A program made the position numbers and the translations under genes. Below, one piece after another: positions 26,401 to 35,322 of a stretch of 64,000 nt of DNA (its first letter is position 1; the number at the start of each line of letters is the position of its first letter). The stretch is from Elmis aenea (lineage: Eukaryota; Arthropoda; Insecta; Coleoptera; Elmidae). Under the pieces are notes generated by a model, which did no database searches, had not been told where the DNA came from, and saw only the letters and a list, made by a program, of their open reading frames with translations. The stretch spans positions 22,155,674 through 22,219,673 of the forward strand of contig OX393579.1 of NCBI GenBank assembly GCA_947652605.1, read 5' to 3'.

Positions 26401-29400
26401 TTGTAAATATTGTTTGATGTAAATGATTCATTTCATTTAAAATAACCAATTATAATTACTCCAAAATTTCACAGCTTTAAAATGCTTTATCAGCAGAATT
26501 TTTTAACTCTTGAAAAATACATATTGATGAAGCAACACAAAGCTATGAAACTATATAGTAATTGAATTCAAAATGAAACGAATTGATTTTAATGAATAAA
26601 TTATTATTTTTCAACTATTTTGATTTACTGGAACAATTTTACTGTAGAAATAAAAATATTATGGACCAAATGATGGATATGATGGTAAAATATGCAAATA
26701 ATTTAGAAGACGTAGTATCAGAGCGTACAAGATTATTATATGAAGAGAAAAAGAAGACAGAGGACCTTTTGCATCGAATGTTACCAGAGTAAGTGCATTA
26801 TAAAATAATATTTGGTTGTCTTAAATAAGTTATACTTTTCTCAATAAAAGATAAACCACTTTCACTTTAATAATTTAAGTAAGAGATTTTTTTTCCATAG
26901 CTTACAGTTAGCACAATTTTTTATTTTGTGTCTCTTGTTTAAGACCTGTTGCTGAAAGACTTACAAGTGGATATGGCGTAGAACCTGAATCATTTGACCT
27001 AGTCACAATATACTTCAGTGATATCGTTGGGTTTACTGCCATGTCAGCTGAGAGTACGCCCTTACAAGTAAGCACAACTGCTTTTGTTTTTAAAGATAAG
27101 CATTAACAGCATTTGATTTCTGATTTTAGGTAGTTAATTTCTTAAATGATCTCTATACAGTATTTGACCAAATTATTAAAGGTTACGATGTCTATAAAGT
27201 GGAAACTATAGGAGATGCATATATGGTGGTAAGTTATCTTGTTTTAATTTCAATTGCTTAAATAAAAGATTCCCAAATTTTTATGAATTTTGAAGCCCCA
27301 AAACTAAACCAAAACATTCCATAAGAAAACTAAAATTGAGAAAAATATTTTTTTTTAGTCCTGACATATTTTTAATTCAAAACAAAATTATAGTGGTTTT
27401 ATAGAGTTTTATATGTGATTTTAGAAATTACGTTATTAATTTTTGTTGAACCATCCGTGGGTCAGTTAAAATCCCTTTTTGTGTGATTTAACGCATGAGC
27501 CATAGTTAGGAATGTGTTGGCTTAAAATATTAAATTTAATTAATGTTCATATGTTTTGTTTTCGTTCAATTGTCTCATGAATGTTGGATTGTAGGTTTCT
27601 GGTTTACCTATTAGTAATGGTGATAATCATGCTGGAGAAATAGCTTCGATGGCACTAGATCTTTTAGCTGCCGTTAGAAATTATGCTATTGTTCATAGAC
27701 CAAAGGAAACTCTTAAACTAAGAATTGGAATCCACACGGGTTAGTTACTGCTACGGAAATGCAGGTTTCAGTTATTATTTGTTTGTATCATATTTTAGGA
27801 CCAGTGGTTGCTGGCGTAGTTGGATTGACCATGCCTCGTTACTGTCTTTTTGGAGATGCTGTCAACACTGCGTCTAGAATGGAAAGCAACGGAGAGCCTC
27901 TCAAAATACATATCAGTCTACAGTGCAAGGAGGCCTTGGACAAATTAGGTGGATATATTATTGAAGACCGAGGAATCGTTTACATGAAAGGCAAAGGTAA
28001 TGTTCGAACGTTTTGGTTAACTGGTGCAACAGAAAAAGCTATCCAGCCAAGGGCAGTGGACTTGGGTGAATTACCGCCATTGTTTTGTCGACCAAGAAGA
28101 AGTCCAAAACTAAATAATGAATCGAGACAAGCTTCTATTTGTGGTAATATGGGTACATTTGGTGGCATATGTAGTCGAAGACATTCAAGTGTTCCTAGAG
28201 GTAAGAAACGCAATAGTTGTCAGTCAGTACAGTCATTTCAAAAATGATTAATTTTTTTGTTTTCTATGAGGTCAAATGTCATTAACATCATCAAACGACA
28301 TTAAAATTATTTATGTAATTTTTAATAGCTTTTAATATTTATGTTTTATACATCTGTAAAAAATGTAATTTGTTTTGTTAAAAACGTTACTAGCAGAGGT
28401 CCCAAACTAAGACTCGCGGGTTTAATTCGGCCCACAGCAGATTTTTATACGACCCTCAAACTCTTCGATAAAAATATAATAATTTTTAATAACATAATGG
28501 CATAAGGGAATTTTGTCTTTGGCTAAAAAGATAGTTTGGTGAATCAACAAAACATTGAAAAACTATTCAAATCAAAATATATCAGCTTTTATACTAGGTT
28601 GTAATAATAATTGTGCAAGAAGGTAAACCATTTACTGACTGCAAATTCATTAAAAATGTATTTTACCAATGACGGAAAGGTAAATAAAAGTGCTGGTACG
28701 GGTGGTCTGAAACACCCTGTATAATCTAAAAATATTCAAAAACCTATGTAAATCATTTTTAATCATTCATTAACAGTCTTATGTGGAAAAGTCCTCAATT
28801 TAAATGCATAACTATCCATTGTTATTTCTATAGTAAATCTAACAAAAAAAAGTTGGATTTTATTAAGATGAATTTTAAGTTTTTTGGAAAATATTGAATC
28901 AGAGTATGAAGATTTGTTGTATCACAACAAATTAAGGTGGATCTAGTAAATTTTTAAAAAAATGAATATACATTAAATACTTTATATGACCCGCCAAGCA
29001 GGTCAGTATTTTAATATGGCCCTCTTCTCAAAAAGTTTGGAGACCCCTGCTCTAGAGAAACTAAGTGAAAATGTTTCAGTTGCTTTTCATAATCTAACAA
29101 GTGTCGTTGTTAAGTTATTGTTATGAATGCAATATCATGTTTTAGAACAGTGATTCCCAAAGTGGTCTATATCGACCCCCAGGGGTCGACGACGACCTGT
29201 AAGGGGTCCATTTCAGCGAAAAAAAAATGGGGGTCCATGAAATGAAAAGGGGGGTCCATGAAATGAAAAGGGGGGTCAACGATGATCTCATATAAGCAGG
29301 TCGTGACTTTAATTTTGGCATTCCATGAATGGAATAATCCACATACACAGATAGTACCTATTTGCTTACATAATACTACCTTATAATAAAAGATATATAA

Positions 29401-31497
29401 AAGTATCTACATAAATTATAAAAGTACCTATGAAGTAAAAATTTTTAAAACAAATGTTCATGAAACGTGATAAAGAATTATACAGGGTGAGGCATCACTT
29501 ATGACACCCCCACTTATTTTGTTATTGGAAAGAATTATCAAAAAAAGTTTGAAATAAAAGTTGTTTGATACAGTATTTTCCAGAATATTGCCATGTCAAA
29601 TTTTTGTTTTCTTTTGTTTTTTTAGGAGTTACGGCACCATATTTGTTTTTTTTTTAATGGCACCAAACATATTTTTTTATACGGTTTAAAAGACATTTTA
29701 TTTTTCTTTTTAACGCACTAAAACTTTTTTACCCTTACATAACAAAAATTTTAAGAAAATCGCATAAGAACAATTTGGTCTTAAAAGCGTGCGGTATTAA
29801 AAAATTGCATCAGTAGGCTTTGAAAATGATACAAAATGGTAAAAGGTAAAAAAAAAAAAAGATAATTAGGTTACAGTGGTAAACACAAAAATACTGTAAT
29901 ACATTTTTTACCGTTTTGTATCATTTTCAAAGCCTACTAATGTAAATTAATTAATACCGTACGCTTTCAAAATCAAATTTTTATTTTGCGATTTTCTTAA
30001 AAATTTTGTTATGTAAGGGTATAACAGTTTTAGTGCGTTGAAAAGAGATAAAAAATGTCTTTCAAACCGTGTAAAAAATATGTATGGTGCCGTAACTCCT
30101 ATAAAACAAAAGAAAACAAAAACTTGACATGACAATATTCTGGGAAATACTATATCAAACAACTTTCATTTCAAACTTTTTTTGATAATTCTTTCCAATA
30201 ACAAAATAAGTGGGGGTGTCATAAGTGATGCCTCGCCCTGTATTAAAATTTAAGTTATTAGGTATATTTTCTGATATATGAAACTGTTTAAGAATTATTA
30301 TAAACTAACAGTTGCCCGCAGCTCCGTCCGCGTACGTTTTTGTTTTCTCTGCGTATAAGTTTTTATTTTGTAAAAAAAAGTTGATGAATTTGCAAAACAT
30401 TAATATCAGGTAAGCAGGGGGTCTATCCAAAACCGAAAAACATGGCAAGTGGTCTACGAGACAAAAAAGTTTGGGGACCTCTGTTTTAGAAGATGTTGAA
30501 ATGCATGGACAAAGATGGTAAACTGTTTTAAAAATATAGCTGTAAATGTTACATTTAATCACTCAAAAACATTGATTAAATAACGAGCAGTTTTACTTTA
30601 AAGTCGATTGTTTTTTTTTGCAATTTATAACACAAAATTGGCAATAGCAGTCATGCACATGCATAATTTATTTATTTATTTTTAGGGACTAGTATTGAAG
30701 TGGAAAGCACCTCTACAGTACATAATTCAAGTCCGCAGCCTTCCCGACATCTGCTTAATAAAGTAAATCGTTATGTGTTGCAAGTGCCGGATGCCAGCTC
30801 AGGAGTCACTATTAATACAACATTTGGAAGTCAAGTCATTGAACATAGCGATCAAACTAATCGTCGAGGATTACGTCCACGGCGGGTGCTGTCCAGCATA
30901 GCATCTAGTTCTGATGAACATAATCGTAGTCAAGGGATGTTAAATAAAATTAGAGAATCGAAATCATTAGATCCTTTACCATTAGTTAAAAATAAACAGC
31001 AAGGTGTATCAAATCAGTTTTTACAACTGTTAAAACGTAGTGCAAAATCGCTAGAAAATTGTGATAAGTGTGGAGACATTCAAATTATTGCTATCCCCGA
31101 TAGTAAATTAATTAATAATAATTTTCCCAATGGTAATGTTATAAATGTGCCCCATGAAGAAACGAGCAATGTAAATGAAGAAGCGGAAGTACCACTTTTA
31201 CAACCTTTTTTTCCAAACCCCACAATTTTACATCGTAGAAAAGTCGGCAATGGAACAGATGATGATGTAGTTGAACAAACAACAAAAAAGTGGAGGTCTT
31301 TAGAGGCTGTATCGGCAGGTAGTGACCCTGTATCCTTAGATGCACATAAAAAGAAAATAACACCAAGAAATACAATACGAAGTTGGTTGTTTGGATTGTT
31401 TAATGGCAACGGACTGCGATCCAGTAATGCTTCGTTACGTAAAGGTGTCTTGGCTGATTACAACAACCTACAAGCAGAAAAAGAAAGTATTGTGTAG
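7961..31497 (+). CDS. Gyc76C: Receptor-type guanylyl cyclase Gyc76C-like
   Basis: Makes cGMP from GTP at the plasma membrane in response to an extracellular ligand. Twenty exons: 7961-8452, 10528-10725, 14633-14698, 17288-17528, 17811-17957, 20392-20588, 20638-20809, 20865-21034, 22654-22938, 23315-23581, 23650-23721, 23795-23960, 24073-24222, 26163-26361, 26648-26788, 26944-27067, 27130-27228, 27595-27739, 27799-28200, 30686-31497. All introns are GT-AG and phases match, giving 1514 residues, about the size of fly Gyc76C. Domains: signal peptide 1-19, ligand-binding ectodomain about 126-560, membrane helix about 600-621, kinase-homology 657-940 (HGNLKSSN at 782-789, where kinases have HRD, so no kinase activity expected), signalling helix 942-988, cyclase about 1005-1190, tail to 1514. 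Cyclase residues are intact: metal-binding D1014 and D1058, guanine-selecting E1054 and C1126, N1133 and R1137. The last residues, ESIV, fit a class I PDZ ligand. In flies Gyc76C acts in axon guidance and epithelial development. Confidence 0.95.
8453..10527. other. Gyc76C intron 1; no defined element
   Basis: AT-rich. Between about 9964 and 10075 the word GTACGC recurs five times in both orientations beside GTTGCCAACTGTACGC, probably a decayed DNA-transposon end. Nothing else is recognised. Confidence 0.45.
10528..10725 (+). CDS. Gyc76C: Gyc76C exon 2: ectodomain
   Basis: Residues 165-230. Contains [16 protein letters not shown] and [18 protein letters not shown], characteristic of the natriuretic-receptor-like ligand-binding fold. 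Acceptor CTTTACAG, donor GTGAGT; 66 codons, phase 0 at both ends. Confidence 0.93.
11062..11423. mobile_element. hAT MITE, TAAGGTGACCATT ends
   Basis: Starts TAAGGTGACCATT and ends AATGGGCACCTTA. Flanks TTTTATAG (11054-11061) and TTTTGTAG (11424-11431) match at 7 of 8 positions. A more decayed relative lies at about 34625-35075, sharing ATTTGAATTTT, TCTGGCAACATTGTAACAG and a closing AAAAATGGGC word. No coding capacity. Confidence 0.8.
11941..13161. mobile_element. hAT element nested in the Harbinger element
   Basis: Begins CAGTGGCGGATTTTG and ends AATCCGCCACTG, with a perfect 8-bp duplication GCTCCGTC (11933-11940 and 13162-13169). Removing the element and one duplication joins the two minus-strand halves of the Harbinger frame without a shift (..FEDGA + GFRDF..), confirming the boundaries. 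Its subterminal bases are GC-rich (GAGGCCCGAGGCGCGCG). It carries the mariner-like insertion at 12203-12827. Confidence 0.92.
12203..12827. mobile_element. Mariner-like foldback element, third nesting level
   Basis: Begins CAGGTGGTCCAAATTCGATG and ends CATCGAATTTGGACCACCCTG, with TA on both sides (12201-12202 and 12828-12829). The inverted arms are a few hundred bases long, with shared words such as TCAAGATAGAGAAACG (left) and its complement (right), giving a near-palindrome. A related solo left arm lies at 16445-16960. No complete transposase. Confidence 0.85.
13472..14632. other. Rest of Gyc76C intron 2, nothing recognised
   Basis: AT-rich intronic DNA with no repeat ends or RNA genes that I can identify. 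Confidence 0.5.
14633..14698 (+). CDS. Gyc76C: Gyc76C exon 3: ectodomain micro-exon
   Basis: A 66-base exon coding residues 231-252 ([20 protein letters not shown]..). [10 protein letters not shown] matches the conserved F-x-R-T-x-P-P motif of receptor guanylyl cyclase ectodomains. Acceptor TTTTTATAG, donor GTAAGT. Confidence 0.92.
15030..16170. repeat. Degenerate repeat block in Gyc76C intron 3
   Basis: A block in which related phrases recur at irregular spacing of very roughly 150-200 bases: ACACAAAGTTT..AACTA, ACATATTTATGT, CATAAGTGACAAAACAA and GACATAACATGTAA variants. The units have drifted and contain no gene. Two minus-strand frames (15046-15450, 15583-15855) are low-complexity by-products. 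Possibly a decayed satellite. Confidence 0.5.
16445..16960. mobile_element. Mariner-like foldback, left arm only
   Basis: Starts TA then CAGGGTGGTCCAAATTCGATG and follows the left arm of the element at 12203-12827 (GGGTATCTCGCTTAATA, then GAAACGCTTAAATTACC). No matching right end is found before the next exon. Just upstream, 16174-16260 holds TAGGGTTGCCAGATGTCCCGG, whose complement ends a repeat at 57425-57533. Confidence 0.7.
17288..17528 (+). CDS. Gyc76C: Gyc76C exon 4: ectodomain
   Basis: Opens residues 253 onward with [20 protein letters not shown], the Y-x-W-x-K-F..I strand motif of the periplasmic-binding fold. Later it carries cysteine pairs ([15 protein letters not shown]) likely to form disulfides. 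Ends phase 1. Confidence 0.92.
17811..17957 (+). CDS. Gyc76C: Gyc76C exon 5: ectodomain
   Basis: Joined by a split ATT codon; codes [19 protein letters not shown].. and [14 protein letters not shown]. Acceptor TATCGTAG, donor GTAAGT; phase 1 at both ends. Confidence 0.9.
18358..19236. mobile_element. hAT MITE with CCCGGGAC subterminal repeats, copy A
   Basis: Begins AAGGGATTCTGAGTCTCG and ends CAGAATCCCTA. A perfect 8-bp duplication GTACCTAT lies at 18350-18357 and 19237-19244. The outer 80-100 bases on each side are packed with GTCCCGGGACTCGAGAC-type words, themselves palindromic, pointing inward and outward. The interior is AT-rich with no frame. Confidence 0.9.
19364..20337. mobile_element. 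Mariner-like foldback element, 974 bp
   Basis: Begins CAGGGTGTTTCTTAAGTATT and ends AATATTTAAGAAACACCCTG with TA flanks (19362-19363, 20338-20339). Almost the whole element is one inverted repeat: the phrase TTTCCATGGTTTGTTTATG and its complement flank a short central loop near 19780-19825. Mirrored frames on the two strands (19336-19581 and 20013-20333) simply reflect the palindrome. A second copy lies at 47538-48406. Confidence 0.9.
20392..20588 (+). CDS. Gyc76C: Gyc76C exon 6: ectodomain
   Basis: Begins by completing a split AAA codon; codes [15 protein letters not shown].. through [20 protein letters not shown] and ends ..VLNKFQK. Acceptor GTTTGTAG, donor GTAAAG, leaving phase 0. Confidence 0.9.
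20638..20809 (+). CDS. Gyc76C: Gyc76C exon 7: ectodomain
   Basis: Codes [20 protein letters not shown].., the conserved A-x-x-x-Y-D-S-V-x-L-Y-A-x-A helix of the ligand-binding domain. A 49-base intron separates it from exon 6. Ends phase 1. Confidence 0.92.
20865..21034 (+). CDS. Gyc76C: Gyc76C exon 8: ectodomain end
   Basis: Codes [20 protein letters not shown].., the typical membrane-proximal G-x-x-x-x-D-x-N-G-D motif, and ends GELFP. Donor GTGAGT at 21035. The intron upstream is only 55 bases. Confidence 0.92.
21035..22049. repeat. Gyc76C intron 8, with GGGTCTAATAAA tandem words
   Basis: Mostly plain AT-rich intron. From about 21765 to 21966 several degenerate copies of GGGTCTAATAAACGAAAATT-like units (roughly 45 bases) occur in tandem. 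No gene. Confidence 0.45.
22050..22426. mobile_element. hAT MITE, CAGGAACGGATCTA ends
   Basis: Begins CAGGAACGGATCTAGG and ends TAGATCCGCCCCTG. Perfect 8-bp duplication TAGTGATG (22042-22049 and 22427-22434). Subterminal GGGGCC and GGGGGCCC words are typical of this element type. No coding capacity. Confidence 0.9.
22654..22938 (+). CDS. Gyc76C: Gyc76C exon 9: transmembrane segment
   Basis: Residues 562-656. Juxtamembrane cysteines ([11 protein letters not shown]) precede a hydrophobic helix [20 protein letters not shown] (602-621) closed by basic RKWK, fitting a type I topology. Ends ..VVASPSR. Confidence 0.95.
23315..23581 (+). CDS. Gyc76C: Gyc76C exon 10: kinase-homology N-lobe
   Basis: Residues 657-745. 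VRIKEL carries the ATP-lysine equivalent (K690). Further on are [20 protein letters not shown] and the hinge [14 protein letters not shown]. No glycine-rich loop is evident, as is usual in receptor cyclases. Confidence 0.95.
23650..23721 (+). CDS. Gyc76C: Gyc76C exon 11: kinase-homology
   Basis: A 72-base exon, residues 746-769: [20 protein letters not shown].. Phase 0 at both ends. Confidence 0.93.
23795..23960 (+). CDS. Gyc76C: Gyc76C exon 12: pseudo-catalytic loop
   Basis: Residues 770-824 plus a split codon. Contains [10 protein letters not shown] in place of kinase HRDLKxxN, so the catalytic Asp is Asn784, and VTDFGL with the DFG kept. Confidence 0.95.
24073..24222 (+). CDS. Gyc76C: Gyc76C exon 13: kinase-homology C-lobe
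   Basis: Codes [13 protein letters not shown].. then [20 protein letters not shown], the W-x-A-P-E and D-V-Y-S/A-F-x-I-I landmarks. Phase 1 at both ends. Confidence 0.95.
24223..26162. other. Gyc76C intron 13
   Basis: AT-rich intron of 1.9 kb. Apart from the foldback relic at 25071-25600 I recognise nothing in it. Confidence 0.5.
25071..25600. mobile_element. Foldback relic, right terminus lost
   Basis: Starts CAGGGTGTCCCAAATTCGAG. The inner part is an imperfect palindrome: GTAATCTATGCTTTGCTCGG (about 25182-25201) is complementary to a stretch near 25578-25599, and AATAATTTTAAATGTCTT near 25322 to one near 25440. The outer 110 bases of the right arm are missing, so this copy cannot be mobilised by end recognition. 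Confidence 0.7.
26163..26361 (+). CDS. Gyc76C: Gyc76C exon 14: end of kinase-homology domain
   Basis: Completes a split GAA codon, then [20 protein letters not shown].. and [20 protein letters not shown], the conserved C-W-x-x-x-P-x-x-R-P block. Ends phase 2. Confidence 0.95.
26648..26788 (+). CDS. Gyc76C: Gyc76C exon 15: signalling helix
   Basis: Codes [20 protein letters not shown].. and [16 protein letters not shown], the coiled-coil dimerisation helix that links the kinase-homology and cyclase domains. Confidence 0.95.
26944..27067 (+). CDS. Gyc76C: Gyc76C exon 16: cyclase domain start
   Basis: Codes [20 protein letters not shown].. and [18 protein letters not shown]1014 of FSDIVGFT is the first metal-binding Asp. 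Confidence 0.96.
27130..27228 (+). CDS. Gyc76C: Gyc76C exon 17: cyclase domain
   Basis: Codes [20 protein letters not shown].. and [11 protein letters not shown]1054 selects guanine, D1058 binds metal. Confidence 0.96.
27595..27739 (+). CDS. Gyc76C: Gyc76C exon 18: cyclase domain
   Basis: Codes [20 protein letters not shown].. and LRIGIHTG, landmarks of class III cyclases. Ends phase 1. Confidence 0.96.
27799..28200 (+). CDS. Gyc76C: Gyc76C exon 19: cyclase end and proximal tail
   Basis: Codes [20 protein letters not shown].. NTASRMES (C1126 for guanine, N1133 and R1137 for catalysis), through [10 protein letters not shown] where the cyclase domain ends. The exon then continues into a basic, Ser-rich tail. 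Reading past the donor gives a short alternative end stopping at 28245-28247; no evidence for its use. Confidence 0.95.
28394..29049. mobile_element. hAT-type element, degraded flanks
   Basis: Begins CAGAGGTCCCAAACTAAG and ends AAAAAGTTTGGAGACCCCTG, an imperfect inverted repeat. The ends are accompanied by CGGCCC and GACCCGCC words. The flanking 8-mers (GTTACTAG, CTCTAGAG) do not match, so the duplication has decayed. A fragment of a mariner-like right end (CACCCTGTA near 28720) lies inside. Confidence 0.7.
29148..30483. mobile_element. hAT MITE, CAGTGATTCCCAAAG family, copy 2 (interrupted)
   Basis: Same ends as the copy at 5276-5839: starts CAGTGATTCCCAAAGTGGTC, ends GTTTGGGGACCTCTG. Perfect 8-bp duplication TTTTAGAA (29140-29147 and 30484-30491). 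Near the left end the GGGGGTCCATGAAATGAAAA unit is tandemly doubled relative to copy 1. A 758-bp foldback element is inserted at 29483-30240. Confidence 0.93.
29483..30240. mobile_element. Foldback element, 758 bp, inserted at TA
   Basis: Begins CAGGGTGAGGCATCACTTAT and ends ATAAGTGATGCCTCGCCCTG, flanked by TA (29481-29482, 30241-30242). The two arms, about 370 bases each, are complementary nearly to the centre near 29865. The uninterrupted paralogue at 5276-5839 reads GAATTATATTAAAATTT at the equivalent site, directly showing the empty TA target. No coding capacity. Confidence 0.94.
30686..31497 (+). CDS. Gyc76C: Gyc76C exon 20: C-terminal tail and stop
   Basis: Residues 1245-1514. A long low-complexity tail rich in S, N and R that ends in ESIV and TAG. 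Conservation is weak, but the frame is long, phase-compatible and ends in a plausible PDZ-binding tetrapeptide. An antisense frame (31080-31409) is a shadow. Confidence 0.92.
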
Positions 31498-33415
31498 TTG
31501 GAGATCTTCAAAATTACAAACATTTCTAAAGCTGTTAGTTATACCTATAGTATTTTCTTTAATGAACTAGAAAAACCTATATTTTTCGAAGAAATTATTT
31601 TAGCATATCACACTTACAAATATATATCCTAAAATTAAGGCATTTTTAGAAATATCGATGTCATGTTGCATTTAACTGGAAATAGTTTTGGGTGCAAAAC
31701 AAAAAAAAAAACAAATGTGCAGAACATATTGAAAACATTTTTTTGTTTAGATTTCATTTAATGAAATATAACAAAAAAATTAGTATAGATAATTGTCATA
31801 TTATGTGCAAATAAAATGAAATGTGTAGAACAAATGGCTTAAAAATTACGACACACAAAGCCTGAATTAACTAGTACATTTTTTACATTCGTTCAACACT
31901 TCAAAAAGTTTATGTTTTTAATTCAGTCAAGTATTGTTTCGTGTAACTTTTTTTTTGAGTATTTGAATATGTATCTGTTAAGTACATATTCTTTTATTCA
32001 TATTGTGAACGTATTTTATGGATATCCTCATTTTAATAAAAATTTGTTTTATAAAACCAAAACAAAATGTGCATTGATATGTTTTCGTCAGGGCAGTTCT
32101 TGTATTTATTTTAATATTATCTTTCGAAATTAAAAATAATTTTATTGATGCAATTTTGCATTTTGTAAAAAATTACATATTTTATATTTACACAAATGTT
32201 TGTCTCAGTGTTTTTAGAATAAAGAATTTTTTAATTGAATCAGTTCATGAAAACAACAGCTGATTTTCATCTTATATTTCATAATAACTGCAGCAGAATG
32301 GTTTAAATGTGTGTCCTAAAAAAACAAGTTACTACAACATTTTCTAGTTGTTAATTAAACTTATCAATATGTTCCCTCTTCCACTATATTATTGTAGTTA
32401 GTAGTTTCATTTTGTATATACATTTAAAATAATTTATTTGGAAGTACTGTATGGTATCACAGAGATGTAGTTGTAACAAATAATTTGTGTATCTAAACTA
32501 TCGTTACCATTTTATCAGCCGCAAGGGATACTGAACGGTGAAACAACTTTTAGCTAGTACGAACATGTGTTTTATCTACCACTCCTCTAAATTGTTGTTT
32601 TATTCTTACGCTGTTAAGTGTTCTACATAAATGTCAGAAAAAATTGGTATGTTAGTGACGTGTTTTGTGCAGATGATTGTAGAATTATGGCTTTGTAATT
32701 ATTTCGAATCGTTATATCCAAATCAAGTCAGTAAATTGTATTATTAAGAACAGCAACATTTTATAAGTAATATTTATAGAATAAAGTTATCATATTGTTT
32801 AACAAAATCGAAGATAATTTGCATTTAATTAGTTTTAATGTAAAAATTATTGCATGTCATTTTATTTTTATAACAACAAAATTACTAAACATTAAAATTT
32901 CACAAAAGTATTCTGTTGCATTGCAGTAATATGTTTTATTTTTAAAAATGGTTTACAAGTGTTTATTTTATGCATGTTTTATTCTGATACGATTTTTTTC
33001 CTATACAAGACGAACTTTATTTGCAAAGCTGTATATTCTACATCACATCGGTTTTATATTTTGGGTACTATTATGTTTCGCACTTATTTAAGAATTATAG
33101 CTTTTAGTTGTGTATAATCTGACGGAATAGTGAATATTTAATATCTTCAAGATTTAATGGGTCAGTGATTTATTATTTGAATGGCTGTGAATATAATCTC
33201 CATGTATATAGTTTAAAAAATTGTCTGAAGACAATTTTCCTTTCACATTATAATATTTGTGCCATTAACTTATGTAATAAATATATGAAAGTTTATGTAT
33301 TATATATAAGATCTTTCGTATGTAAATAGAGTTTCATATTAGGTATTGTTCATAAAATATATGGTATATTTATTTATTAGACGTTCTGATTTAATTTTTA
33401 CTATAAATAAATACT
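31498..33415 (+). other. Gyc76C: Probable Gyc76C 3' UTR
   Basis: AT-rich, without transposon ends. AATAAA polyadenylation hexamers lie at 31810, 32218, 32780, 33276 and 33406, allowing several 3' ends. Absence of repeats over 1.9 kb, in contrast to the DNA after 33600, supports a retained transcribed region. The end is inferred. Confidence 0.5.
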
Positions 33416-34198
33416 TATGGTCAGCAACCCATCCATTAACACAATCTATAAGTTTTTAAAAAATGTCATTTATTTTTACTCACTTTTTTATTTGATGCAC
33501 TTAAAGAATGAACAAGAAAAATTAACTTCTAGATATACTCATAGTTATGTGCTTCGACTGAAATTAACAGCCTGATTAAAATTCGTGTTCAACATGGGAA
33601 TCTTGCTTATTTCAAGAGCTAGAGCAGCGATTCCCAACAGAGCTGATATAGCCCCCGAGAGGTCGATTGGTGGTCTGTAGAAAAGTTAAATACTTGTACT
33701 GTTTTCGTAAATTTTAAATAATTTTCAAATAGAAAAAATAAACACAATCATGTTAATAAATAATGAAATTCATAATTTTGCTTTCGTCATTTTCAAATTA
33801 ATAATTCACTTGATGTATAATGAAAAATTTTCGAAAGATAAAAATTCTAAGGAGGTCGATTGAAAACTATATTTTTACTTTCGCCACACATAGTATAAAA
33901 AAAGTATGGTGATCGCAAAAATTCCAAATTTCGACGGATATACACATTTTGAGGTCCCCTGAACTTATTTTGACTATTTTTGTGATGACCTTTGTGTGTG
34001 TGTGTATGTGCCAGACGTTAAAATTGTACATTTTCGACATTAGTCATCGATGGAGCTTTTAAAAGTGTACAACAAACAGCATGCATTTATTTTATTTTTC
34101 TAAAAATAACTAATATACAGGGTGAAAGCTGTAACGTTAATCCTAAATTTCATAAAAACAGTAATAAATGAAAATATTGTTTATGCAAACTTATAGTC
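33416..34198. repeat. Decayed repeat relics and (GT)n
   Basis: 33629-33860 begins CAGCGATTCCCAACAGAG and resembles the CAGTGATTCCCAAAG hAT family, heavily decayed. A GT microsatellite is at about 33990-34006. A lone mariner-like left end (TACAGGGTGAAAGCTG) is at about 34116. Confidence 0.5.
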
Positions 34199-34203
34199 TG
34201 TTA

Positions 34204-34325
34204 AGGTCAACTCACACCGGCGCGGTGGCGATCACTATAAGTAACCTGGTTACATAGTTAAGTAACTTGGTTACTTATTACAGTGATCACTGATGATCGC
34301 CACCACGCCGTTATGTGTTGAGCTA
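34204..34325. mobile_element. Small palindromic MITE
   Basis: AGGTCAACTCACACCGGCGC at the left is complementary, with mismatches, to CGCCACCACGCCGTTATGTG..GAGCT at the right. The interior repeats GTAACCTGGTTAC and GTAACTTGGTTAC, themselves near-palindromic. A similar phrase (CACACACACTGGCGCGATC) occurs near 46774. Superfamily uncertain; Harbinger-like by style. Confidence 0.6.
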
Positions 34326-34624
34326 ACTACAGACTCACTCACACACGGGCTACTTGTTTTAATTAAATCAAATTAATTACACACAACAAATGCTAGCACT
34401 TTGCCACGTAAGGTCTATAAAAACTCTTAATAACTTTTTTGGTAAATTTGAAAACTACGATTTTAAAAATTTTAAAGTTTTTCTAGAAAAAGTTTCCAAC
34501 AATTGTTTCAAATTTAAGCTTGTTATAGTTTATTTTTCTTAGTATAATGCCATTTTTCTCAACTCTAGAATTTTGTGAAAAATTATTACTTAAAAAAAAA
34601 AATTAATATGTACTCCTATTTTTC

Positions 34625-35075
34625 AAGAACGCTGTAGTTGTTCATGTCAACGTCCGATTTTCGGGGAAAGTTCCCGAACTAGACGTAAGTGCCGGGTTAT
34701 TCTTGTAGCCGATTTACATAATTTTTTCATAAACTTTTAAATAATGAATTTTGTATGTAATTAATGCAATAAGCTTTTAGCTTTTGTATGTTCCGTGGCT
34801 ATTGTCACCAGTATCACTGTTGCCAAACTATGCAAACCCGATAGTCTGGCAACATTGTAACAGCGTAAGCGCTCATTGGAAACGAACCACATACGAACAC
34901 TGGAGTGGGGAATAGTTTTGAAATGTGTAAATATGTCCGGGTTTTAACCCTTTTCTATGGTTTTAACTTTCCGGTCTTTTATTTGAATTTTACAAGATTT
35001 ACACGAAAATTAGTCCTTTTTTTTGTTCTCTAGTTTAGTGTGCCCGAAACGTCGGAGAACAAAAATGGGCTCCAT
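34625..35075. mobile_element. Decayed relative of the hAT MITE at 11062-11423
   Basis: Shares with that element CGATTTTC, CATAAACTTTTAAATAATG, GTCTGGCAACATTGTAACAG, ATGTCCGGGTTTT and ACAAAAATGGGC in the same order, but the termini are degraded and about 90 extra bases are present. Confidence 0.65.
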
Positions 35076-35322
35076 AATATACATACAATATAATGACGAA
35101 AGTCATTTGATGGGCCACACCATTTTATTTACAATTTATTAGCTTCGAGGTACAACAATATAACTTTCTAGTCTTACGACTGTCGCCGGCAAAGTGATTG
35201 TGCTACTAGTGTTCTGTGGATTGTGCGTTAATCGCCATACGGAATTAATAGTCGTATTAGTGTGTATTTGAGTGAGCATCTTTAGGTGTTACCTGCCTGA
35301 GTTAATAATAAATTAATTACAT

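Noticed and set aside
31080..31409. 109-residue minus-strand frame
   Set aside because: Antisense to Gyc76C exon 20.
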